A DNA stretch of 64,000 nt from positions 1,939,243 to 2,003,242 of the forward strand of contig JAQFVV010000207.1 in NCBI GenBank assembly GCA_028023455.1, in the 5' to 3' direction. The translations under genes were made by a program, and so were the position numbers. The DNA comes from Epiperipatus broadwayi. Taxonomy: Eukaryota; Onychophora; Udeonychophora; Euonychophora; Peripatidae. Shown one piece after another: positions 33,351-46,855 of this stretch. Below the pieces are notes generated by a model, which ran no database searches, was not told where the DNA came from, and saw nothing but the letters and a program-made list of their open reading frames with translations. Positions within the stretch are counted from its first letter, which is position 1. Each line of letters opens with the position of its first letter.

Positions 33351-35969
33351 ATAAATATTTTGTTCAGTACTTGAGTATTAGCCCTGTAACATGGAGCATA
33401 CATTAACATGCTATATCAATCCACTGATAACATTGTAATTTTGTCATTTGACCAAAATAATGTAAACATGTATCTTGTACCATAACAGTCAGATTTGTAT
33501 GTCTCACTAACATGCTGCAGAATTCAAACACCAGACACAAAGCACAACATTACAAGTAGGATAAGCAACCAGCAATATTGGTTTCAAATCTTATTATTTG
33601 GTTCCACAACACTCACTACAGAACAATGCACCTGATGCTACACTAGTAAACCCTTCTTCTAGGAACGGGGTTCAGGGAGATACAAGAGACTGTATTCTTA
33701 ACTTATTCTAGGGTTAACCAACTTTTAAGAGTAATAAAATTATGACATTTATATTTTACATATCTAATATTTCATTTATCAAGATGAGATATTATTACTG
33801 TATGTCGAACAAATAGACATTATAATGGCAGACATATGATTTAAAAGTTAAAATTTAATTAATAATATATACATAAAATATAGTATATTGACTCTTGGTA
33901 TTGGTATTTATTAGGCATTTCCAATACCATTAATAGTTACAGCTTTACAATGGATAATTATTTGACATATAATAATTTTACTACCTGAACATCTGGATAC
34001 AAATGAGTACAATTTATTATAATATCATGCCTATGAAAATTATAATTTCAAGCATTGATGCAAGGTTTTAAGTAATAAATGAGAATCGCTGTTTTGGATA
34101 TACTAAGATTAATTTAAAGTAAAACAATAAAATATATTTAATTTAAAGAAATGTTTGAACTGATATATAATATGCATTATATTTAAGAATGTATAAAAGT
34201 AGGATGGTGGGAAAATGAAGTCATAATCATAATGCATAATAATCAAAATATAAAATAAATAGGTAGTACTCTTAGAGATGCAATGTGATGAACTAAGTTG
34301 CAGTACTTTTAAACTGCAGAGCCATGTTTGAGAAAATTTGAGAATGATGGGTTGGCATCTGTCAAGGACACATTTGAAAGTGGTCACATAAGCATCATCT
34401 GGTGTATGGGACAGTACCATAAATACTCCCTGACTGTATAATGGAGATCAAATGCCCACGGGAACATTTCATTTTGTCCACTTTATGGGAGTAGATAGGA
34501 AGACAGTAATAACTATGTTTATCCAATGAGAAATCCAAGGCTCTAAAAAAACCATTGCATCTCCAAACAGTAACACATATATAACATAAGTATAAAATCA
34601 TAAACTTTACTTTTAAATTATGCTTTAAATTTTAATGATTTGATCTCCCACCCACATTTTAATAATTTGAACCTGTTATTTACACCCTCAAAGACATATT
34701 ACTTGGTTTAACCTGAACAGGTAAACCTAATTAAATAAATCAAAGGGAATGATTGTAATAATGGATCTAATCAGTTTATACATTATCATGCTTTCTAATT
34801 AATATGTCTGCTACCCAGTTACCTGAATACACTCACATTTATAATTAAAGAGAAGCAAATAACAAATGTGTATTGTTTAAGACATAAATAATTATGGTAA
34901 GTAATTGAAAATGAATGAATACATTAAAACATTGGGATTAATATGATACGCATTCGGTATTTCAGGGAAATCATCGGCATATTACAAAATTTTGATAATT
35001 TCTGAATTGGCAAGCTAAAACAAGTATAAAGAATGGGGTGGGGGGTACAATAATTCCCTGTCTTTAGTAATCCACAAAATATGTGGCAGCTTTTAGTTAC
35101 ATTATACTCAGGAGGATAGGACAAGCCTGGTTGGAAATTATCTAGGCATGCTATTATAGAAATAAAGAATTTAAAATATAAAATATGTACCCAAGTTGAT
35201 AGACAAAGAATCAGGTAAGTTACCTAATAAGAAAGATTTAAAGAGTAAGATATACATCAACATTACTTGAATAAGAGAGAATTATTGATAATAGCTATAA
35301 ATTTTAGAAGGATTTAGAGTACTCTATAGATTCTTGGATACAAGTTACCTGTCTTAAACTTTAGATGATTGTGCACATAAGTAGAATCAGTCACGTATTG
35401 TCTGTTCCATATTTATAGAAGCAGACATCTGTTCCTTGACTTATTCAGGTTTCATAATTTAAACATTTGAGAGTGAATGCAGTTTTCAGCATGTAGCATA
35501 ATTCTATATATATTTGCAGTAGTTCACCGATGTTCTCATTTTCTGGAAAGCACATATGGAGATTCAGATAGCTGGTTCATGATTCCCAAAGAAGCATAGT
35601 ACTTTGCCATCTTCTATTCAGCCATTTTAAGCTTATCACAAATTTTAAAACTCTAACAAAAAAAAACTAAAGATTAAGACTCACCAATCAATCAAAATTA
35701 AAATCTGCCTCTTTATATTAGCCATCTATCTTATCTGGCTGTAGTTGTGCCCTCAGGTGAATCAATCCACTAGTCAAGAATTTTTTTACAGTTAATTAAA
35801 TCTGAACACCATGTTTTTCTCATTTGTTTAAATTTTATTTTGTACGTTATTTTTAGTATATTTTCTTGACCTGATTACCAGATTAGATATAACATAAAAC
35901 CTCATTTATTTTGATTCATATTTGAAACCAATTGAGTTTTCTAGGAATTTGCTAAGTAATCTATTATCT
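33351..35969. other. AT-rich intergenic region
   Basis: About 2.6 kb without a recognised gene or repeat. Short frames at 34109-34601 and 34924-35124 have no recognisable motif. Confidence 0.5.
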
Positions 35970-35974
35970 CTCAC

Positions 35975-38668
35975 AAAATATGACTTTGCAAAAATTTTAA
36001 ATAAAATAACAAAGGAGACCCTTTGATTCCTCTTGGAAACCTTAAAGGAACTGAGCAGGGCAAATTTTTAATGTCCACTCCATTCATTCTTGTCATTGCA
36101 GCTGTTATTACTATGCGATTATTCATATAGTATATGAACATGGATGGGTTACTTACCAACATGCATTAACCCAGCGTGCTGAGTTTATTGGCTTTTTACC
36201 TCTGAGTTTAAGATCAAGAAACAGCATGATTTTCCTGATCAGTTGTCTAATAAGTCAGAATGAATGTTTGTGTAAATGATAAAAAAATTTCCAATATATA
36301 CAATTATGATAAACAAAAATAAATCATAGCCCTTATTCCCAGGAGACTGTACGGTCACCAGCCAAGGCAGCAGTTGGTGGCGAAAGGCAGAGGATGCTAA
36401 GAATCCCCTGATTGTGGACCCAGGCTGCCATTTGATGATGCCTTTTTATTTAGGTACTTAAACTGCAGATCAGTTTCAAGTGAAGGAAGATTACAAGAAT
36501 TAGAAGACCTACTTTATATTAAATGGGATATTATTGGACTTTTTGAAGTTAGAAGAAAAGGTGAAGAGACAATTGATTTAAAAAGTGGACATGTACTCTA
36601 TTATAAAGATAAAAATATTTCAAATACAAGTGGAGTAGAGTTCATTATAAAAAAAAGTGGAAGAACAACATTGTTGAGATTGATGATGTATCAGACCAAA
36701 TGGCAAGATAAGTTATACAACTTAATAGCAGATACCAAATGCAGATAATTCAGGTTTATGCCCCAACATGTTCTCATAGTGATGAAGTAATAGAAGATTT
36801 TTGTATGGATACACAAAAGACTTTTGATCAGAGTAAATAACATTATAAAATTGTTATGGGAGACTTTAATGCTAAAATTGGTAAACAAATGAAAGATGAA
36901 AGTATTATAAGTAATTTTGGTTATGGTAATAGAAATGAGAGAAGACATAGACTTGTGGAGTTTTCAGAAAAAAAAAAAAAACTTTATATTATGATTTTTT
37001 TTTTTTGAGAAAAATGCTAAAAGGAAATGGACATGGAAGCACCCAAATGAAGGTACAGCAGAATTGCATTATATTTTGACTAATAGAAATACATATTTCA
37101 AGATTGTAATGTTCTTAATAAATTTAACACAGGAAGTGATCATCGATTAGTAAGATGTAAGATATGTGTTAATGCAAAACTAGAGAGACAAAAATTATTA
37201 AGAAAAACAATATTTACAGTTGATATTCCTAATCTTCAGAAACATTCTAATGAATTTAAATTAGAACTTACAAATCGATTTCAAGTATTAGCATATTTTG
37301 AACATGATTCAGATTTGAATGAAGTTAATATGAAAATAACTGATACACTTTTAAAAACTGCAAAAAAAGATAGCTGGTAGAAAAAAGCAGCAATTCACCA
37401 ATAAAATTTCTACTGAGACTGGAGAATTTATGAAAAAAAGAAGGAATATGAAGATATACAAAAATAATGCATTAAAAAGGACTGAATACCTAAAATTCTG
37501 TAAAATGGTGTAAAAAATAGTTGAAAATGATATAAGAAAGTAAAAGTGTGAACTAGCAAGAAAATCTATAGAAGAGAATAAAAGTCTCAAGAGTCTAAAA
37601 CAACATTTAGGTATTGGTAGGAAATTATATAGTAATAAAGAACAAGTACCTCCTATATCTATTACATCTTTTGAATTGTGCAGAATTTTATTTAAGAAGT
37701 GAGACATGCAATTAAATGTATGAAGATAGGAAAGGTTAAAGGTAATGATGGAATTGTAATTGATATATTAAAAGAAGCAGGTGAAGAAATAGAATTTTTT
37801 TAGCAAAGTTATTTACCAATTGTCTAAATGATAAAGATGTACCAGATGATTGGAAGAGTGCATTATTAATATTTTAAAAATGTCATAAAGAAGATATTAG
37901 AAATTACAGACCTCTCTCATTTCTATTACCATAACCAAAATTGATAAATAAATTCAGCACTGAAGTAAAAAACACTCAGAAGAATTTATCGGAATGAAAT
38001 CTGTACAATAAATGAAAGTGTAAATTTATGACATTATTGGATGAGATCACAGGGTTTATTTCACAGGATCATAAAGTTAAACATTTATCATGAATGTAGG
38101 TATAGCATGTCTTCTACATTGCAGGTGTATTATGTAAATACCTATTTTTTATATTTAATCATATAATTAAACTTGGTGGATTGTGTTTGATAGAAATAAT
38201 ATGATATTAAAAATAAACTTATTTGTTTGAAAGGAATGTTTTTAATAAATGTATTTTACCAGATCTTATTTATTGATCTGGGACTTGGATAATTAACAAA
38301 AACAATATAGAGATTTTATACTATTCAATAAACTATGAAAATATATGTTAGCAGTAACAAGAAGAGATTATAAATAAAATACATAGGTGAGACTACAAAT
38401 AGGTGTTACTGACATCATTGAAAGAATTAACAGACTAAAGTGGAGTTGGGCAGGACATATTGTTAGAAGAAATTATAATAGATGCACTGTTGAAATCTTA
38501 GGCAAGATTTCAAAAGATTCTTAAAGATCTTTAAAAAAACCGCATGTTAGAAAAATGGATAAAATAAGGAAGTGTGCTTGGGTAATGTGGAGAAAAGAAT
38601 CTAAAGATCAAAAAGATTGATTGAACTTTGAATGATCTTCAGACTGTGGTGGATTAATAATGATGATG
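35975..38668 (+). mobile_element. RTE-clade element, copy C, with internal deletion and rearrangement
   Basis: The leader and endonuclease region (35975-37140) and the reverse transcriptase N-terminal part (to about 37911) are in plus orientation. A 29 nt inverted copy of its own endonuclease sequence follows (37914-37942), then about 220 bp unlike the element. The RTE 3' part resumes at about 38167 and runs to 38668. The palm with its FADD box is missing. Many stops are present, and no clear terminal duplication was seen. Confidence 0.85.
37914..37942 (-). repeat. 29 nt inverted copy of the element's own endonuclease segment
   Basis: These bases are the exact reverse complement of 36913-36941, which encodes the FGYGNRNER region. 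They sit where the reverse transcriptase palm should begin. Confidence 0.9.
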
Positions 38669-41600
38669 GTTATGATTCATTCATTATGCTTACTTATACA
38701 TGTATCAAAGTTTATGTTGGTGGCATTTTTCTTGTACTTATATTTAAATAAGCATTTATTTTATATAGCGTATGTTTACAATTGTATTACATTCAAATAT
38801 CAGCCTTTCAAGCTAATTGTGCGTACGTTTTTGCGAGTGTTAATAATAATAAATGAATACTTTCTCTCCAATACAAGATATAGTATTTATTCAGGAATAA
38901 AATGAATCCACTTATTTCTATGACTCAAATGCTTTTATATGATCAAATCTGAAGTACTGGCAAGGAAAGTGTGAGGATGGAACAGTCACTTTAAATTACT
39001 ATATACGATATCTGAATGAATGACGTCGGTGAAATTGTCTAGAATTTACTAAACGTCACTCTAACTGAAACTTAATCATATGTAAATAAGCATTTATTTT
39101 ATATAGCATATGTTTACAATTGTATTACATGTTGTACTTATATTGTAACCTTATATTTTAGTGTAAAATATAAAGATTGATAGAACTGATATAAAAACTT
39201 TTCTGTCTTCTTGGTGATTTGATTGCCTTGTTTTGCATTCTGAACAGACTATTTACTTCCATTCAAAATAATTTATTGGTGATAATAAGTAATATTTTGC
39301 CTTGCTTATTGCCTGTATTATTTTAATGTATTTAAAATTGCTCTTTTCCGTCCACTGATGTATGTCAAATATGTTTAACTTGTAAGAAATTGACAGCAAG
39401 CATCATGTTTAGTAAATGTGATTAAAAATAATAATAATTCTTATTTATTTAAAATAATCTTAGAAATTATTTTCATTTAATTCAAAAACCATTTATTTAA
39501 CTATTTTTTTAATCATTAGATAAAAATATAATAAAGACATGTATGCATTTCAGTGAAAGAGAGCGTTCTTGGTATGATTTAGAAAAAAAAATGGTGTAAG
39601 TATAACATGTGAACAAAACATGTTATGCATATTTTAAAAAATTATTGACAAGCAAACAGGTTAAGAAGAATTCTCATATGAATTTAAATATAAAATGGTG
39701 ACATTTAATAATAGTATGAGTTGCTAAATTTAAAAGATCTGTTCAAGTCTGCCGGTCATGGAATCAAATCGCTAATAATTTGATCAATATCTACATTTGA
39801 AATATGTCAGAACACTTAACTTTAAAAGTAGAATTAACAGCAGAAAGTCGGTATGTTTTAGAATATTTTATTACATACAAACTGGCAACATTAAATAAAT
39901 ATTTTAATTGAATATGTTTTCGGACATGAAAACTTTATTTTTTTAAAAAAAAGAAGAGGTTTAAAATCAAATTTAAATGTTAAATTTAATTGAAACAGCA
40001 TTTTAATGTTTCTGCATACCATTTAAATGATAAAGAATTGACTATCTTATCTGAATGTATACTGCTAGTAATGTATTTACTATTTCATTTGTTTACTATT
40101 TGAATAATGGTAACAGTCTTTAAATAATTAACTAAAACTACTTTCTGATTTCTATCGTCAATTTTGAATTATTAAATTATTTTGCTCTAATTGTTATTCC
40201 TAGATTTAAATGTGGATAGATAAATTACTATAGCTTGGATATCATAAACTTGGAACAATGCTATATAAAAATGTAGAATTTAATAACTTATGAAGAACAT
40301 TTTCATTTAAACTCTACATATCATGCTTCTGAAATTACCTCATATTCATAGAGCCCAAGTAAAATTCATTAATTTAAAAGTACTCATAATAACTAGAACA
40401 AATGGACATAATCACATCTATGGAATTCAGCTATGATTTATAATTATTACTTTGTGTAATGTGTATTTATTGTTCAAGACATTTTATATTGATTTCATGG
40501 ATAATATTTAATATTCTAAAAATGTTGTACACTTTTATTTATGTATTTAAGTAAGAATGAATTAATTTTAATTTATATTGTTATATGAACTTATAAGTGA
40601 AGTTCATGATTTATACTTTTACTATGTTTAAATTAAATTCTTTGGATTGAATAAAATTATTATTTGAGGAAATAGTGCTTGTGAAAAGATTGAGAATTAC
40701 TAATAAATTTATGGTGTGTGTCAACCTCTTATGAAGTGTCTTAAGAGTCTTTCCAAGGTTCTGTTCCTATACTCATGTCACTTGTATTACATTGTTACTA
40801 TGTTTATATTTTAAGCAAGATAATTTGGTATATTAGTTGTCCTTATTATTGATATACTTTTCATTATGTATGAACCCACATCTGCTAAAGTGCTGGTGTT
40901 TTCCTGAATTGTCAGAATAACTGAGGAGGAGGATTTTTGCACTTTAAATATGAAGTAAATATTAATATTGCTTTACAATGTTAAATGGCATTAGTCTGTG
41001 CTGGTGGTTAATCTGTGGAATTATATTTGTTGCTTCATGGTGGTATATAAACCCACAGGGCATGTGTGGATGAATGCATTCACAGGAATATCATTTTACT
41101 TCATAAATGTAAGTTTGGGCAAAGCATTTTGTATTGTTATGCTAAAATCATCTTCCATCTATAAGTATAACTTATAAGGTGAGTCATAAAGTGTAGTAGG
41201 GCATCTTATCTAAATGATTCTCATAATGATTAACTGTTTGTTAATTAATATTTTATCTGAACTGAGGTCTAAATTTTCACTTTGGTTTAGCATTGCATTA
41301 TCGCTAATTCCTGCAAATATAATATTATTTATTATATTATTATAGGTTTATAGTATAGGTTTATTGGTTCTGGAACTGACACATTATGTATTTCATGATT
41401 TGATGTTGAATTTCAATATAGTTTCTTCAAGGCAGAAATTAAATCAAATTATAATAAAATTTATGATGAGGCTTTTATAAAACTGTGCCTATGATATATT
41501 TATTGAAGGAAACAAATGAAATGATATTTTATTTATTTGTTTATTTCTATATTTATTTATTATATTAAACATCCTACATCAATTATTTGTTAATCATAAA

Positions 41601-43559
41601 ATTGTAAATAAATATTAATTTATAATTAAACTTACTGTGTCATTCACAAAAATAGAAATTCTATATCTTGAATAGAGCATACATTGCAGTACATACTGTT
41701 GTCAGTAAGACATAAGAGTTTTAGTAATAATCTGAGAATCCCATTTGTCTTTTTCATCACTTTAGCTTTGCATTGTTGATTCTAGTACATGATACAAAAT
41801 TGATTGATTTTATAAACTTATAAACAGATTTACCAGGTAATGATATGATTGAATTTATTTGCTTAATGTTATAATTGTCATTCATCAATATAGCAAAAGT
41901 CTCACTGCTATTTATTAAATTATAAATTTAAGTTTATAAGGAAAGAACCCAAATTTTCCATGCTCATTATTATTGCAAAGCTCATACCTAGACTAGTATT
42001 TGTACCAAAATCATACATGTCATTTTTAAAGAATAATCTTTAATAGTTCCACAAATTATACTATCTTGTCCATGGTCGGCCATAAGATCTCATGCAATGA
42101 AAAATCGCAGATTAAAGTTTTGAAGAATAATAAAATTACATACTTATAATTTGTCTAATGTACTTTCACATACTGCTACAATGGATCTCTGTGGTGTATC
42201 CTGGCCATGATCAGATTAGATTATAATAATTTCATATTATATCATTAATTTTGTTTGTTGTGATGTGATCAGACTTTTCGGTTACAATTTTTAATGTTCA
42301 ATGTGGTAGGTTTGATTACTTGCATTAATCACATGTGCTCCAGATTTTGGTTATAATATATTACAAAATTCTAGAATTAAATATTAAATGTCCTTAGAAA
42401 AAATTTAAATTTTATGTAATACATTCTGTTTATCCTAATAGGATACAGATTAGTATACAATATAATGTTTCAAGTGATATTATTGTTTTTTTTTTCTTTC
42501 TTCAGATGTTATTGACTTTATCAATATATAAACTAGCATGGGATTCAAATTTGGTAACCAAAAGTAATAATCAATAGAAAATTGTATACACTTATCAAAG
42601 AAGGGGTTTCCTAATGTCTTTATTTTTTTTTTTTTTAAGCAGTGCCACATTAATGGTACTGAAGTGTTATTTACCATTGACAAATAAATAATTTCTTTTT
42701 CAATTTTTTTGAAATTATATTTTGTTTGTCTTTTCCCCCAAAAAACATGTGTTCATTGGTATGTGCATCATCTGCTATTTTAGACCCATGGTTTTTCCTC
42801 TTTAATTATTGTGTTCTCTTCATTACTTTCCAATGGACTGGCCTGTTTTAATAGTAAATGTTCTTCAACATTTACATATTATTTCACTACAATTGATTTC
42901 TTTCACCAATCATTCATCTTTAGTGACAAATATGACTTATTTATTTTTTAATTATTGGCCCTATTTCCATTTTAACAATTGCTATTGTTTTCAACTTCAC
43001 ATTTTGCTCCCTATTTGGCTATAATTGCTTTTTGTTGAACATTTTCTTAGACAGTATAATAACTTCAATGTATCACATTTCTATAGTGTTGTCATTTATT
43101 TCTCTATGATGACCAATAGATTTGTTTAATTGTTTTTTCCACACATCATTTCAACTAAAGATTTTTCCAGAAGTGGTTGAAGGTATATTATGCTAAAATA
43201 ATACAGCATTAAATAAGATTTCTTTTATAATATCTATTTATTTTATTTCACTATTCATTTCATTTTATTTTTTGTGAAATCTCTTATTATTCAAATAAAA
43301 ATTATAGTGATTTTTAAAAAAACTTTTGCTATAAATGTTGTTCTATCATTATAATAATATCTTACATAAATTTGAAATGGCTATTTTTATTTTTGTGGAA
43401 CTTGTATTACATATCTGTCCCAAGATCTTTATAGTGATTGTCAATTTGCTTTGCTTTTAAATCGAAAATATACGTCCTGTTATTGTTAGGAAAAAACAAA
43501 TGGATTTATTAAATTATTTAATTTAATGAATAACCAAATGTTAAAACATTTAACGACTA
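38669..43559. other. AT-rich intergenic region
   Basis: About 4.9 kb with no gene recognised. A direct duplication of ~48 bp (TAAATAAGCATTTATT to TTGTATTACAT) is at 38745-38792 and 39082-39129. The rest is low-complexity AT sequence with chance frames. Confidence 0.5.
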
Positions 43560-44413
43560 AACAGGGTTTGAAATACGAAAGAATATCTTTGAAGCTAAGT
43601 ACTTTCTATACACGGCATAATAAAAGGGGAGGGAGTTGCCATCCATAAATAATGTAAGTGTTGAATAGTAAATTGGATTAAGATCAGAATGAATATTTAA
43701 AGGTGATTTGCATACTAATGAGAAGTGAGAGGGTTAAATCACTATTTTTAAGATGACAGTTTCTCGAGTCTTTAATGAATGGATATTTTTGGTGACTGAC
43801 AAATTTTCCCTTACTTTTCTCTTTCTATTGTTGATCTCTGAACAAACGATATCAACTTTGGAAAGATAAATATTAAGACCAGACAGCAATTCATGATTGG
43901 CAATAAGGGAAGAATATTCAATCCTTTTCCTTGTTCATTTATACAGATAATTATGTTGAGTGAGTCTAGTGGTCTAATTGGCATGGGCATTCTCGTAGGA
44001 AACCTTTAAATAAATGGGGTCAGAGCAGTTAATCTTATAAACAATTTGATGTTAGACCTCTTTGGGAATTTTATCCTTTGAATTATTTAAAAGTTTGTTA
44101 ACAGAGGGAGGTGAAAGTAATGTTGTATTTATTGATACAAATATTTTTTTAGCTTATTCAACAGGTAGGCCAGACTAAACTTTATTAGGGGAGCAGAGGT
44201 AGGGTGAGAGATTTTATTGTAAAAGTTAGTAAGGATTATGTGAATATTTTTAACATTGTAACCTATGTTGATAACATCTCTAATAAATAATTCAATATTT
44301 TATTACCGATCAGACTCAAATTTGCAGAGCTTAAGGTTTCCATGAAGAAAGTTTTTTAGACCTGCGTACTTATAAGCGAGAGAAGTATTGAAGTTTGGGT
44401 GTATATTAATTCG
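43560..44413 (-). mobile_element. Probable Penelope-like relic with decayed GIY-YIG region
   Basis: On the minus strand near 44100-43970 a basic stretch is followed by HQIVYKINCSDPIYLKVSYE, which fits the (V)YKIxC..C...YxGxS start of the PLE nuclease. Further downstream come LIANHELLSG and an NIHSDLNPIYYS-like end, where PLE proteins have their conserved C-terminal Asn-rich tail. The YIG position is mutated and stops interrupt the frame. The call rests on motif order and is uncertain. Confidence 0.4.
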
Positions 44414-45255
44414 GTAATCATGTATTTACCTTGCTATGACATCATTATGCTCAACATTGTTTCTGCTGGTAAGCACCGTTGGAAGATTACATGAATGTTG
44501 TCATGACAATGAAGACACTGACATGACTAATCCGAGAGATTTGATTTTTTTTTCTAAAAACAGATAACTTTTTTTTAAAAGAGTTTAAGTTTGTAAACAT
44601 TTTATTGTATATGTGTGTGAGACTATCCCAGGAATTGAAATTTTTATACCAATGCAGTTAAATAAAGAGTTTTTAACTGAGAATATTTCAAATTTATATT
44701 ATTAATTTAAAAGAGTTGTAATGCTTCTTTAAACTATTGCCTTGCGTCTTCTCTTGCATATATATAAGTAGTTACACACATATAATAATGTTCACACAAC
44801 TTAATTTAATTATATCATTTTATTAATTTTAAATTTATAACTGCGTATACATTATACGCATACAGACATTAATATATTAAATGTGCGCACATATCCACAC
44901 ATGCACATAAATATATGCCATTACATATAAAAATAATTTTCTTTGATTATATACGTGGACTGTGAGGGTTCGAACTGGTGGAAAAGATACTAACTACATA
45001 GAACATAGTAGGTGAAACAGGATGATGGCTAAATAATACCATTTTAAGTGGAACCAAAAAAAAAACATAACAAGTTTTAAATTGGCTGATGTTGTTTTTT
45101 TTTTAAAAAAGTTAAACCAAAATCTTGCAATATTTGATGTAACATCTCCATATGATATGCGGACAAATTTTAGCGATTAACTTTGTCCACAAATCACTAG
45201 GTTACATTATCTTAAAGATCGGAAGATTAGAGTAGTACACCTTCAGGGTATTTCT
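44414..45255. mobile_element. Decayed, internally deleted copy of the TIR transposon
   Basis: The left part keeps, in order, diverged versions of segments at 12148-12280, including TTGTCATGACAA, GACTAATCC and a T run. The right part (about 45155-45250) matches the subterminal palindrome half at 13555-13650: GATATGCGGACA, ATTATCTTAAAGATCG and CACCTTCAGGGTA. The centre is shortened by about 700 bp. Ends and TSD can no longer be read. Confidence 0.65.
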
Positions 45256-46064
45256 ATATTTGCGATTTATTATCTAAACTACATTGCATGTCTTAATTCA
45301 GTGGTTGGTCACTCACATCCTTGGAAAGTGACCTAGCTTTATAGTTTTGTCTTTGAACTTATAAACTCCAGAACAATAAACCTTTCGATTACTTTTTATT
45401 TTTATATTAATATATAAGAATATTAAACAAAGTTGCAGTGACTTCATATATGCTGTTCAATGATATATATCATTTGCAAATAAGATTAAATATCACCATA
45501 TATATTTGAATGTATGTTAGCAATAATAATTAATAAATTGATGTGCTTAAATTTACGTTTCTTGGGAGTAGACTTAAAAATACATTGGTAAGATTAGTGT
45601 TCCCATACATATACATTACAATCATATTTAATTAAAACATAAATTTAAATTTAAACATTTAATTAAAAAATTTTAATTAGAAAATATACGATAACAATTT
45701 CAATAAAAATTGTATTATTAATTTAAAAAGTAAAGTTCTGAAAAAAATATATATTACCGTTATTACTATTATTAGAATTATTAATTTTACTTTTTTTGCT
45801 GGAGGGCCCTTTATACTTTTTATTTTTAAGTGTGCAAACAAAGGAAGAAAGAATATTGTACATTAATTAAAATTTTGTGCAGAAACAACAGAGGCGAAAG
45901 TGATGAATTATGGTTGAACATGATGAATTAATTAAATGATTTCATTAAAAGCGTAATGTTATTGTTTTTTTTTTTACTTTTATAAAAACACATAAAAAAT
46001 AAGCTTTCTGACTGAAGTCACCTTATACAGTATATATATATATGTGTGTGTGTGGGTGTGTTAA
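45256..46064. other. AT-rich spacer
   Basis: Nothing was recognised except a short (TA)n(TG)n run at about 46033-46062. Confidence 0.5.
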
Positions 46065-46350
46065 GAATAACAAGAAGAGATTGAAAATGAAATAATTAGA
46101 TGAGAGACCAGATGAGTATTATTGATATCTTAAAATTTAAAAGACAAAAATAGGATTGAGTATGACATATTGCCAAAAGAAATGATAATAGATGGACTAT
46201 TGGTCTGAAATTGGACCATTAAACATTGTAAAAGTTCTAAAAAATACAATATGTGAGATAGATTAAATGAAAAAAGAAAATTGTGAATAACTGAAGCTAT
46301 GGATGAAAAAATCTAGATTAAACTTCGGCAAAACTTCAACATAACATGGG
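46065..46350 (+). mobile_element. RTE-family 3' fragment
   Basis: This matches the 3' coding end of the RTE copies in order: AATAACAAGAAGAGATTGAA, ATTGATATCTTAAAATT, GACATATTGCCAAAAGAAAT, GATAATAGATGGACTATTG, then a shortened tail. It is plus-oriented and lies ~500 bp from the minus-oriented copy D. It is non-coding now. Confidence 0.65.
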
Positions 46351-46841
46351 GTGATAGTGGTCGAAAATGAAAGATAGAGAGAAAATACCTTTTGAGGCAT
46401 GATCGGAAATTCCTATGATCTAAAATTCATATGTAGGCTGGTTAAACTTTGGATTTTTTTTTTTTTACATTTCAAACAGATTTAAAAGTTTTTTTATTCA
46501 TGTAACTAATTTGCATAAACTAATCCATTTCTAATGAAGAAATATTAAAACCATTAAAATCATCACAAAATATTACTTCACAAACATAGAAAGCAAGACT
46601 CCATTCTTCACTTTAAAAAAAAAAACACTGCTGAATAGCTAACTCTGTTTTGTCTTGAAGTGGCTTAAAAATTAAGTTTTACTTATATGGTCCTTATATA
46701 AAAATAAATTGAGCTTTTGATGATGAGCATTGGTGATTTGATTATTATTTGCTACTTCTAAGCACAATTTATTTTCTGGGTCAATAGTTAAAAAACAGCA
46801 TCTTAAGCCATAATGTAGCTTAACAAAAGTTAACTATAAAG

Positions 46842-46855
46842 ATGTGTTATATATT
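46842..46855. repeat. Target-site duplication, left copy, of RTE copy D
   Basis: ATGTGTTATATATT is repeated exactly at 49879-49892. Confidence 0.88.
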
